Below are positions 1-6,641 of a stretch of 31,822 nt of DNA, in pieces. Positions within the stretch are counted from its first letter, which is position 1. Each line of letters starts with the position of its first letter. The translations under genes and the position numbers were made by a program. The notes under the pieces were generated by a model that saw nothing but the letters and a program-made list of their open reading frames with translations, did not search any database and had not been told where the DNA came from. The stretch is from CAZRIT01 sp964600225 (GTDB taxonomy: Bacteria; Bacillota; Clostridia; Christensenellales; CAG-138): the NCBI GenBank assembly GCA_964600225.1, contig CAZRIT010000015.1:1-31822 (forward strand), given 5' to 3'.

Positions 1-190
1 GCTGCGGCGATATAGATTATTCGTCGCGCTGCTCCACAGAATGACATGATACCATGTTCGCTGCGGCGAGACAGATCCTTCGTCGCGCTGCTCCACACAA
101 TGACAGGACAGCGTTTGTCATCCTGAGCGCAGTCGAAGGATCTTTGCTCCCGCAGGGAGCAACCGTTCCCGCACGGTGCGGCGACGCGCG
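1..190. repeat. Dispersed intergenic repeat, two direct copies plus a partial
   Basis: Two direct copies of a 46-base unit lie at 1-46 and 60-105, a 59-base period; each begins GCTGCGGCGA and ends AATGACA. A further piece, TGTCATCCTGAG at 116-127 followed by GAAGGATCT at 135-143, belongs to the same family as the repeats near 6050, 8516, 8775 and 14240. The family is recognisable by GTCATYCTGAG near one end, AGAATGACA near the other (its reverse complement), and GAAGRATCT between. No gene is credible in this stretch. Confidence 0.7.
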
Positions 191-244
191 GTCGGCCGAG
201 CACGCGAAAATTAAAAGTATGTTCAATATATCGCCACGTTTTCA

Positions 245-253
245 TGGTATAAT
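245..253 (+). promoter_or_regulatory. Extended -10 promoter of the NlpC/P60 gene
   Basis: TGG directly precedes a perfect TATAAT (248-253), an extended -10 element. No good -35 hexamer sits 16-18 bases upstream (the region is AATATA-like), which fits extended -10 promoters. Transcription would start near 260 and give a leader of about 60 bases before the TTG start at 321. Confidence 0.6.
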
Positions 254-320
254 GCCTGCAAAGTTTCGGGAATGAAGGCGGCGGCAGCCGTTTCGCCCCG
301 ACTTGAAAGGAGCGGTCATA

Positions 321-2210
321 TTGACGCAATCCGAACGAAACCGTACAAGGCGACAGCCGACGCGCAAGCGCCGCGGCTTCAAGCGCTTTTTGCATAAAAC
401 CAAACGATTCCTCGTTGCTTTGGCGCGCTATCTGGCGCGCGGCATCTATGTGGGCGTGCGCAGGGCAAGCTCGTTTTTGATGCAGCTTCCGCCAAAAACC
501 TTCCTGGCGGCGACGGGCGCATTCGGCCTCATCATCGTGACCACCATCGTGCTGGCGCTGACGCTGCCCAAGAAGAATGCGGTCACCGACGCCGATGCAA
601 GGCGGCTGCAGCAGCCGCTCTCCGCGGCGGCGTTCGGCCTGTCGGAAGGGCAGGGGCAGGACACGCCCGAGGTCACCTTTGACAGCGGCACGGTCGATCC
701 GTACGCCAACGTGACGGATGCGGGCGCCATCGGCGGGACGGCTCCGACCGAACCGACCGAGCCCGACGTTTCCGATGCGGCCGAGCCGAGCGACGGTGAC
801 GGCGCGGCGTTCACGGGCGAGATCAAGGAGGGCGACGACGGCGCGGTTGTGGCGGAGATTCAGGGCCGCCTGATGGCGCTGGGCTATATGGATTCCGACG
901 AGCCGACCGAGCATTTCGGCCCCGCCACCAAGGCGGCGCTGGTCAAGTTCCAACGGCATAACGACCTGTCCGCCGATGGCATCTGCGGGCAGTCCACATA
1001 TACGTTTTTAATGAGCGACGACGGCAAGCCGTACGTCATGCAGCGCGGCGATAGCGGCGACGACGTGGAGGGCGTGCAGCAGCGCCTGTACGAGCTGGGC
1101 TATATCGACAGCAAGTCCAGCATCACGGCCACCTTTGGGCAGATCACCGAGGAGGCCGCCAAGGAGTTCCAAAAAAAGAACGATCTTACCGACGACGGCA
1201 AGGTGGGCACCAAGACCATCGAAAAGCTGTACGATGAGGACGTCGTCAGCAAGGCCTATGCCTACGGCGACGAGGCGGATATCATCAAAACCTGTCAGGA
1301 AAAGCTGTACAAGCTGGGCTATATCATCAACAAGAGCAACGTGACGGGCGAGTTCAACAACGTCACCCGCTCCGCCGTCAAATCGTTCCAGCGGGCCAAC
1401 AGCCTCACGGCTGACGGCGCGCTCGGCCCCGTAACAAGGGACTTGCTTTTGAGCAACGACGCCCAGGCCAAGGTGCTGCAGCTTGGCGATTACGGCACCG
1501 ACGTCAAAAACGCGCAGACCAGGCTGGTCAAGCTCGACTACCTGACCTCCACCAACGCCACGGGCTACTACGGCGAAATCACGCAGGACGCCGTCAAGGC
1601 CTTCCAAAAGCGCAACAAGCTGACGGCCGATGGCGTGCTGGGCGCGTATACGCTCAAGGTTCTCAACTCCTCCAACGCCAAAAAGGCCGCGGCCGCCCCC
1701 AGCAAGAACACCGAAAGCAGCGCGGGCAGCGGGTCGTCGGGCGGAACGTCGTCAAGCGGCGGCACAACGGGCGGTTCAACGTCAGGCGGCGGATCGACCT
1801 CGGGCTCGTCAAGCTCGTCCACGGGCGCGGAGAAGATGATCGATATCGCCGAGACCAAGCTGGGCTGCAAGTATGTGCGCGGCGCCAAGGGGCCGAACAC
1901 GTTCGATTGCTCGGGGTTTGTGTACTACTGCATGAAGTCCGCGGGCATCAGCGGCAGCTATCAAACGTCCATCACATGGCGCTCCTGCTCCAGATATTCG
2001 CGCATTTCCTCCATGGGCAGCATCCAGCGCGGCGATATACTGGTGTTCTCGGGCAGCACCATGGATCAGGGCCACGTCGGCATCTACCTGGGCGGCGGCC
2101 GCATGATCGACGCCAGCAGCTCGCAGGGCGTGGTGCGTATCTCCACCACGGTGACCAAATCGGGCGGCTACTGGTCGAAGCACTTTTTGATGGCGTACCG
2201 CGTATTCTGA
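321..2210 (+). CDS. Membrane-anchored NlpC/P60 endopeptidase with four PG-binding repeats
   Basis: A 629-residue probable peptidoglycan hydrolase acting outside the membrane. The TTG at 321 is chosen because AAAGGAG (306-312) lies 8 bases before it; an upstream in-frame TTG at 303 has no such site. Residues 1-55 are very basic and cytoplasmic, 61-82 form one membrane segment, then an acidic linker. Four PG_binding_1 repeats follow at about 171-232, 244-305, 316-377 and 388-450, each with an 'LGY...FG..T..A...FQ..N.L..DG..G..T' pattern. A Ser/Gly-rich linker (462-502) leads to the NlpC/P60 domain (503-629) with Cys530 in DCSGF and His585 in GHVGIY. The position that usually holds the third catalytic residue (often His) is Asp597. 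The family cleaves D-Glu-diamino acid stem-peptide bonds; the exact substrate is not shown. It has its own promoter and is followed by another wall enzyme. Confidence 0.92.
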   Translation: MTQSERNRTRRQPTRKRRGFKRFLHKTKRFLVALARYLARGIYVGVRRASSFLMQLPPKTFLAATGAFGLIIVTTIVLALTLPKKNAVTDADARRLQQPLSAAAFGLSEGQGQDTPEVTFDSGTVDPYANVTDAGAIGGTAPTEPTEPDVSDAAEPSDGDGAAFTGEIKEGDDGAVVAEIQGRLMALGYMDSDEPTEHFGPATKAALVKFQRHNDLSADGICGQSTYTFLMSDDGKPYVMQRGDSGDDVEGVQQRLYELGYIDSKSSITATFGQITEEAAKEFQKKNDLTDDGKVGTKTIEKLYDEDVVSKAYAYGDEADIIKTCQEKLYKLGYIINKSNVTGEFNNVTRSAVKSFQRANSLTADGALGPVTRDLLLSNDAQAKVLQLGDYGTDVKNAQTRLVKLDYLTSTNATGYYGEITQDAVKAFQKRNKLTADGVLGAYTLKVLNSSNAKKAAAAPSKNTESSAGSGSSGGTSSSGGTTGGSTSGGGSTSGSSSSSTGAEKMIDIAETKLGCKYVRGAKGPNTFDCSGFVYYCMKSAGISGSYQTSITWRSCSRYSRISSMGSIQRGDILVFSGSTMDQGHVGIYLGGGRMIDASSSQGVVRISTTVTKSGGYWSKHFLMAYRVF

Positions 2211-2224
2211 CCGATCTGTATTGG

Positions 2225-2254
2225 CGCGGGTAACGGCAGCTTGCCGTGCCCGCG
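2225..2254 (+). other. Intergenic hairpin after the NlpC/P60 gene
   Basis: CGCGGG and ACGGCA (2225-2230, 2233-2238) pair with TGCCGT and CCCGCG (2242-2247, 2249-2254), giving 12 base pairs with small bulges and a short loop. No T-tract follows, so it is not a textbook terminator; it may stabilise the upstream mRNA 3' end or act as a weak terminator. Confidence 0.5.
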
Positions 2255-2344
2255 TCGATTGGCATAAAGAGGCAAAAAATGTCGAAACAAGGGTATGAAA
2301 TGCGGGGGAAAGCGCATAGGCTACGGGATAGGGGGGGATGCAGC

Positions 2345-3397
2345 ATGAAACGACGGCCGGCGGCACTGATCGCGGTGGTATTGCTATTGAGCGCGCTGAT
2401 CGTACCCAATCGCGCGCTTGCCAACGATGAACAGAAGAATACCGATCCCGAAAAATATTATATCGTGCTGGATCTGACCAATCAGGTGGTCACCGTGTAT
2501 GAAAAGGACGCCGAGGGATTGTACACCAAGGTTGTGCGGCAGTTTTTATGCACCACGGGCCGTACCGACGTGGACGAGGAGGACCCCGAGGACGAGGCCA
2601 CGCCCACGCCGCGCGGCATATGGAAAATCGGCGGGCGGGAGCGGTTTGGCAAGTTTGCCAGCTTCAACGGCGAATATGCCCGCTACTGGACGCAGATTGT
2701 GGGCAGCATCTTCTTCCATTCCATCATGTTTGGCAACCGCACCGTCAATTCCATGAAGCGCTCGGCCTTCAACAACCTTGGCAGCAACGTATCCCACGGG
2801 TGCGTCCGATTGTATGTGGAGGACGCCAAGTGGCTGTACTACTACGCCTGCCCGGGCACGACCATTGAGGTGACCAACGGCATCAAGCGCGACAAGGCGC
2901 TCACCCGTGCGCTGAAAACCAAGATGTCCTTTGCCGACTACAACAAGTTCCAAAAGACCATCACCGATCCCGAGCCGCTGCCCAACCCCAAGGCGTGGGT
3001 GACGGTGGCGGGCGCGCGCATGCGCAAGGGCAGCGGCGCCACGTTTGACAGCGTCAGAAAGCTCAACGTCGGCGACGAGCTGGAGGTGTTGATGCAGGGC
3101 GAGGTGTGGGTCAAGGTGCTGTTCGACAAAAAGGAAGGCTATGTCAAGCGCGGCTACATCACCTATACCGAGGGCGCAATGGACACCAGGGAGGACGCGG
3201 ATCTGGTCAAAACGACCGAGTGGATCTATGCCGAGGCCGACGCCAAGTCCGCGCGCATCTGCAAGGTGCCTGCGCATACCTCCGTCAAGGTGCTGGAAAC
3301 GCTGGAATCGGGCTGGTCGAAGATTGCGTACCGCAACGAGCAGGGGTATCTCAAAACCTCCCGCTTGATCAAGGGCTGGGGCGAAATTATGGATTGA
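2345..3397 (+). CDS. Secreted L,D-transpeptidase (YkuD) with two SH3-like domains
   Basis: A 350-residue exported protein. The ATG at 2345 follows a G-rich ribosome site (about 2332-2338) and begins a clear signal peptide (1-26, cleavage after RALA). The YkuD catalytic domain spans about 37-180 and carries the signature SHGCVRL with His151 and nucleophile Cys153. YkuD enzymes make 3-3 cross-links or attach proteins to diaminopimelate in peptidoglycan. Two SH3-like modules follow (about 217-275 and 283-345), each with tryptophan and 'GYVK/GYLK' strand ends; such modules usually bind the wall. The domain order (catalytic first, SH3 last) is the reverse of many clostridial wall enzymes. It lies 134 bases after another wall hydrolase and may be co-expressed with it, though a hairpin separates them. 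Family assignment is firm; the physiological bond is inferred. Confidence 0.93.
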   Translation: MKRRPAALIAVVLLLSALIVPNRALANDEQKNTDPEKYYIVLDLTNQVVTVYEKDAEGLYTKVVRQFLCTTGRTDVDEEDPEDEATPTPRGIWKIGGRERFGKFASFNGEYARYWTQIVGSIFFHSIMFGNRTVNSMKRSAFNNLGSNVSHGCVRLYVEDAKWLYYYACPGTTIEVTNGIKRDKALTRALKTKMSFADYNKFQKTITDPEPLPNPKAWVTVAGARMRKGSGATFDSVRKLNVGDELEVLMQGEVWVKVLFDKKEGYVKRGYITYTEGAMDTREDADLVKTTEWIYAEADAKSARICKVPAHTSVKVLETLESGWSKIAYRNEQGYLKTSRLIKGWGEIMD

Positions 3398-3414
3398 CGG
3401 CGCGGCCCGTGCCG

Positions 3415-3493
3415 CATGGCGCCCAAATTGCGCCATGGAAAGGTTGATTTCCCTCCGCTCGGATGATAGGATAGTATCGAATCGGGCGGAGGG
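3415..3493 (+). other. Two inverted repeats between the L,D-transpeptidase gene and metA
   Basis: CATGGCGC (3415-3422) pairs perfectly with GCGCCATG (3430-3437) around a 7-base loop. A second repeat, CCCTCCGCTCG (3451-3461) with CGGGCGGAGGG (3483-3493), pairs 10 of 11 and is followed by TTTCGTT, so it could terminate upstream transcription. A weak promoter-like pair, TTGATT (3444-3449) and TAGGAT (3467-3472) with 17-base spacing, overlaps the second repeat. If real, the second hairpin would lie at or just after the metA start point. I see no SAM riboswitch or T-box. Confidence 0.4.
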
Positions 3494-3557
3494 TTTCGTT
3501 ATACCGTCCGCACAGACGATGGTTTGACACATTGAACGGTAAGGAGCGTATCAGCGT

Positions 3558-4496
3558 ATGCCCGTAAAGATACCCGATGGACTGCCCGCGGTAGAGGCGC
3601 TTTCCAAGGAAAACATATTCGTCATGACAGGCCAGCGCGCCAGCACGCAGGATATCCGCCCGCTGCGCATTGCGCTGTTGAACCTCATGCCCACCAAGCA
3701 GGCAACCGAAACGCAGCTATTGCGCATGCTGGGTAATACGCCGTTGCAGGTGGAGATTACGCTGCTGCGCACGGGCAGCTATCAAAGCCGCAACGCCGAG
3801 CAGGACTATCTGGAAACGTTCTACCGCACGTTTGACGACGTCAAGGGCGAGCCGTTCGACGGCTGCGTCATCACGGGCGCGCCTGTGGAGCAGTTTGCGT
3901 TCGAGGATGTGCAGTATTGGGATGAGCTGGTGCGCATGATGGACTGGGCCGACCGCAATGTGTTCAGCACGCTCTATATCTGCTGGGCCGCGCAGGCGGC
4001 GCTGTACCACTTTTACGGCATCGAAAAGCACCGCCTCAACAAAAAGCTGTTCGGGGTGTTCCCGCACGCCGTGCTCAACCGCGGGCACAAGCTTGTGCGC
4101 GGCTTTGACGATATCTTTTATGCTCCGCATTCCCGCCACACCACCATCTATGTGCCAGACGCCGCGCGGGAGGCGGATTTGGATATCCTGTGCACCTCCA
4201 ACGAGGCGGGGCTGTACCTGGCCGCGTCGCACGATGGCGGGCGGGTGTTTGTAACGGGCCACAGCGAGTACGATGCGCGCACTTTGGAACTGGAATACAG
4301 GCGCGATCTGGCCGCGGGCAAGCCCATCCGCATGCCCGTCAACTACTATCCCAACGACGACGATACGCAGCCGCCGCTGCTGTCCTGGCGCGCGCACGGC
4401 TCGCTGCTGTTTGCCAACTGGCTCAACTACTTTGTGTATCAGGAGACGCCGTACGACGCCGCGGCCATCCCGACCCGTCGCCGCAGGGATGGCTGA
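3558..4496 (+). CDS. metAA: Homoserine O-acetyltransferase of the MetA family
   Basis: A 312-residue enzyme aligning along its full length with E. coli MetA. It activates the hydroxyl of L-homoserine for methionine synthesis in the cytoplasm. The catalytic set is visible at the expected numbering: Cys142 in ICWAAQAAL, His235 and Glu237 in TGHSEYDA. Residue 111 is Glu (TGAPVEQF) where E. coli has Gly. In this family Glu111 is known to go with acetyl-CoA and Gly111 with succinyl-CoA, so I call an acetyltransferase. The ATG at 3558 follows AAGGAG (3541-3546) at a longish 11 bases. The stop overlaps the start of the next gene by 8 bases, so the two are translated from one message. No methionine riboswitch is seen upstream. 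Confidence 0.93.
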   Translation: MPVKIPDGLPAVEALSKENIFVMTGQRASTQDIRPLRIALLNLMPTKQATETQLLRMLGNTPLQVEITLLRTGSYQSRNAEQDYLETFYRTFDDVKGEPFDGCVITGAPVEQFAFEDVQYWDELVRMMDWADRNVFSTLYICWAAQAALYHFYGIEKHRLNKKLFGVFPHAVLNRGHKLVRGFDDIFYAPHSRHTTIYVPDAAREADLDILCTSNEAGLYLAASHDGGRVFVTGHSEYDARTLELEYRRDLAAGKPIRMPVNYYPNDDDTQPPLLSWRAHGSLLFANWLNYFVYQETPYDAAAIPTRRRRDG

Positions 4497-5781
4497 AAGC
4501 ATTTCGCTGCCGATCGATTATCTGGCGCGCATGCAAGGCCTGCTGGGCGATGCGTTTGCGGACTATCTGTCCGCCATGGCGCAAAAGCCACGGCGGGCGC
4601 TGCGCGTCAACACGCTCAAAACCACGGCGGACGCGCTGATGAAGCGCTGCGATTTTCCGCTGACCCCCACCGATATTTCCGCGCTTTGTTTCCTCATACC
4701 CGATGATGCAGTGGTTGGCAGGCACCCGCTGCATGCCGCGGGCCTTTTTTACATGCAGGAGCCCAGCGCGCAGCTGCCCGTTTCCTACCTGGACGTTGGG
4801 CGCGATATGGCCGTGCTGGACCTTTGCGCCGCGCCCGGGGGCAAGGCTTCCCAGATTGCCGCGCTCATGGAAAACACGGGGATATTGGTGGCCAACGAGC
4901 CTGTGCGGGGCCGTGCGGACGCGCTGCGTTTCAATCTGGAACGGTTGGGCGTCACCAATGCGCTCGTCACCAATATGCAGCCCGAACCGCTGTGCAGGGC
5001 GCTGAACGAAACGTTCGATGCGGTGCTGGTGGACGCGCCGTGCGCGGGGGAGGGGATGTTCCGCAAGGAGCCCGCCGCCGTGGCCGCGTGGTCACAGGAG
5101 CATGTCCGCGCCTGCGCGCTGCGGCAAAGGGGCATCCTCGACTGTGCCGCCACGGCGCTGCGCAAGGGCGGCACGCTGGTCTACTCCACCTGCTCGTTTT
5201 CCGCGGAGGAGAACGAGGAAACGGTGGCGGCGTTTTTAAGTGCGCACAGCGAATTTGCCCTGATCGAGCAGCATCGGTGGTATCCGCACACGTCCGTGGG
5301 CGAGGGGCAGTTCATGGCAAAGCTTTGTAAAGCGGGCGTGGGCACGGCGCGTATCGCGCCGCCCAAGCGCACGCGGGTATCCTGCTGGGAAACGTTTTGC
5401 GAGCAGTATCTTGTACGCCCGCCCGATCGCGCGGCGCTGTCGCTGCCCGATGGGCGCGTGCGGCTGTTGCCCGAGCGTATGCCGTTAGGCACGGACGGGC
5501 TGCATATTCTGGGCGCGGGCATTGCCGCCCTGGAACAGAAAAAGGGCGCGGCCGTGCCCGATCATGCCCTGTTTATGGCGTTGAAGAAGGAGGATGTTCG
5601 GCAGACGGTCACGCTTTCGGGCGCGGCGCTGACGGCGTTCCTCGCGGGCGAGACCGTGCCCTGCGACGGGAAGCTTGCGGGCTGGTGCGCCGTATGCGCA
5701 GGCGACGATCCCGTGGGCTTTGGCAAGGCCGTCGGCGGCACGCTGAAAAACCACCTGCCCAAGGGTCTGCGCCTGCGGTGA
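4489..5781 (+). CDS. rsmF: RsmF-like 16S rRNA m5C methyltransferase (NOL1/NOP2/Sun)
   Basis: A 430-residue SAM-dependent RNA cytosine-5 methyltransferase. The ATG at 4489 overlaps the end of metAA and has a weak GCAGGG upstream; residues encoded further upstream in frame lie inside metAA and look non-native. The SAM loop is DLCAAPGGK starting at Asp111. The two cysteines of m5C enzymes are present: Cys185 in PCAGEG (product release) and Cys235 in STCSF (nucleophile). The C-terminal part (about 265-430) has the RsmF-type domain ('WYPH...GEGQF.AKL') and ends in a PUA-like 'GWCAVC...GFGKAVGGTLKNHLPKGLR'. The family modifies 16S rRNA decoding-site cytosines; the precise positions here are inferred. 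Coupling with metAA probably reflects operon structure, not shared function. Confidence 0.9.
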   Translation: MAESISLPIDYLARMQGLLGDAFADYLSAMAQKPRRALRVNTLKTTADALMKRCDFPLTPTDISALCFLIPDDAVVGRHPLHAAGLFYMQEPSAQLPVSYLDVGRDMAVLDLCAAPGGKASQIAALMENTGILVANEPVRGRADALRFNLERLGVTNALVTNMQPEPLCRALNETFDAVLVDAPCAGEGMFRKEPAAVAAWSQEHVRACALRQRGILDCAATALRKGGTLVYSTCSFSAEENEETVAAFLSAHSEFALIEQHRWYPHTSVGEGQFMAKLCKAGVGTARIAPPKRTRVSCWETFCEQYLVRPPDRAALSLPDGRVRLLPERMPLGTDGLHILGAGIAALEQKKGAAVPDHALFMALKKEDVRQTVTLSGAALTAFLAGETVPCDGKLAGWCAVCAGDDPVGFGKAVGGTLKNHLPKGLRLR

Positions 5782-5868
5782 AGGGGGCGTACACGCAAGA
5801 TTCTACGCGCCGGCGGCTTCAGAATGACATCGCTACCATGTCATTCCGAGCGCATGCGGGAAACATCA

Positions 5869-5908
5869 GGGGGCCGAGGGGGATTCCGATTTCCCCCTTA
5901 CGGCCCCC
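5869..5908. other. Large G/C hairpin between convergent genes
   Basis: GGGGGCCG (5869-5876) pairs with CGGCCCCC (5901-5908), and inside it GGGGG (5878-5882) with CCCCC (5893-5897), 13 base pairs in all. It lies 90 bases after the rsmF-like gene. There is no T-tract on either strand, so it is not a standard intrinsic terminator, but it may stop transcription between the convergent genes. Confidence 0.5.
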
Positions 5909-6045
5909 CGAACCCCCCATAACCCCTTGAACCGGCCGCTCAATCGCCGCGGGGCTCATGGAGGCGAGGCGTTCGCGCGAATACCGATACCGTGTCATCC
6001 CGAGCCGATGCCGCAGCGTCGCCTGCGTGTCATCCTGAACACATA

Positions 6046-6250
6046 CTTACACCGTCATCCTGAGGCGGAGCCGAAGGATCTATCCCGCCGCAGCGGACGC
6101 AGACAGCGTTCCTCGCTTACGCTCGGAAAGATTCTTCGTCGCTGCGCTCCTCAGAATGACAAAGAGAATGCTTCGCTCCTCAGAATGACAAAGAGAATGC
6201 TGCGCTCCTCAGAATGACAAAGAGAATGCTGCGCTCCTCAGAATGACACG
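6046..6250 (-). repeat. Dispersed repeat in reverse orientation with terminal expansion
   Basis: From about 6054 the sequence reads GTCATCCTGAGGCGGAG, GAAGGATCTATCCCGCCGC, then GACAGCGTTCCTCGCT and CTCGGAAAGATTCTTCG, ending in CTCAGAATGACA. The inner part is the reverse complement of the repeats at 8516-8628 and 8775-8887. The end carries a tandem expansion, listed separately. The rest of 5782-6303 holds only the hairpin above and scattered GTCATTCCGAG-type fragments (5839-5850, 5992-6020); I see no gene in it. Confidence 0.75.
6146..6247. repeat. 29-bp tandem repeat, three full copies plus a partial
   Basis: The unit GCTCCTCAGAATGACAAAGA followed by GAATGCTKC starts at 6146, 6175 and 6204, with a partial copy from 6233 to 6247, a strict 29-base period. 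Only one position varies (CTTC versus CTGC). It is an expansion of the terminal piece of the dispersed repeat and has no unique spacers, so it is not a CRISPR array. Confidence 0.9.
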
Positions 6251-6303
6251 CGGGAAAGGGCTTTGCCCCTAGGAATGACAGATGCGGGAGGTGGCTTTGC
6301 CCC

Positions 6304-6627
6304 TCACTCCCACTCGATGGCGCCGATGCTCTCCAGATACTGCTCGTTGTAGTCCAGATAGTCCTCCGCAAGGCGCATCAGATACATTTTGTAGTCGGCA
6401 TACTTTTGGCACAGCTTTTTGTAAATGAATTCGTACGCGGCGTCGTCATCGTACACGCCGCCGTCGTCCACGCCGCTTTCATGCATGTACGCCTCGTCGA
6501 ACGATATGATTGAGCCGACCATGTCGCTGAGCGTTTCAGCGTTGACGATCTCCAAAAAATCGCCCTGCTCGGTGAATTTTCGGAGGATAAAGGCTTTTGC
6601 GTCGGCTGCGTTGTAGGTTTGTTCCAT
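6304..6627 (-). CDS. Small acidic protein of unknown function, pepF operon
   Basis: A 107-residue cytoplasmic protein with no signal peptide or membrane segment. It is strongly acidic, with an Asp-rich stretch (VDDGGVYDDDAAYEF) near the middle and a Tyr-rich helical C-terminal half (residues about 70-100). I do not recognise the family. The start is secure: GGAGG lies just behind the stop codon of the peptidase gene and 10 bases before the ATG at 6627, so the 14-base gap holds little else. Tight coupling to the oligoendopeptidase gene suggests co-expression, perhaps as a modulator or merely an operon passenger. Base composition looks like its neighbours, so there is no sign of recent transfer. 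Confidence 0.75.
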   Translation of the reverse strand: MEQTYNAADAKAFILRKFTEQGDFLEIVNAETLSDMVGSIISFDEAYMHESGVDDGGVYDDDAAYEFIYKKLCQKYADYKMYLMRLAEDYLDYNEQYLESIGAIEWE

Positions 6628-6641
6628 AGATCGTTTCCTCC

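Noticed and set aside
3524..3552. TTGACA at 3524-3529 as a metAA promoter
   Set aside because: The -10 position (GTATCA) would overlap the ribosome binding site and place the start point too close to the ATG; a chance hexamer is more likely.
3398..3557. Possible SAM riboswitch or T-box before metAA
   Set aside because: The region is short and contains two simple inverted repeats but none of the conserved helices or motifs of S-box or T-box leaders.
6146..6247. Possible CRISPR array because of regular 29-base spacing
   Set aside because: The repeats are directly adjacent with no unique spacers, and no cas genes are present.
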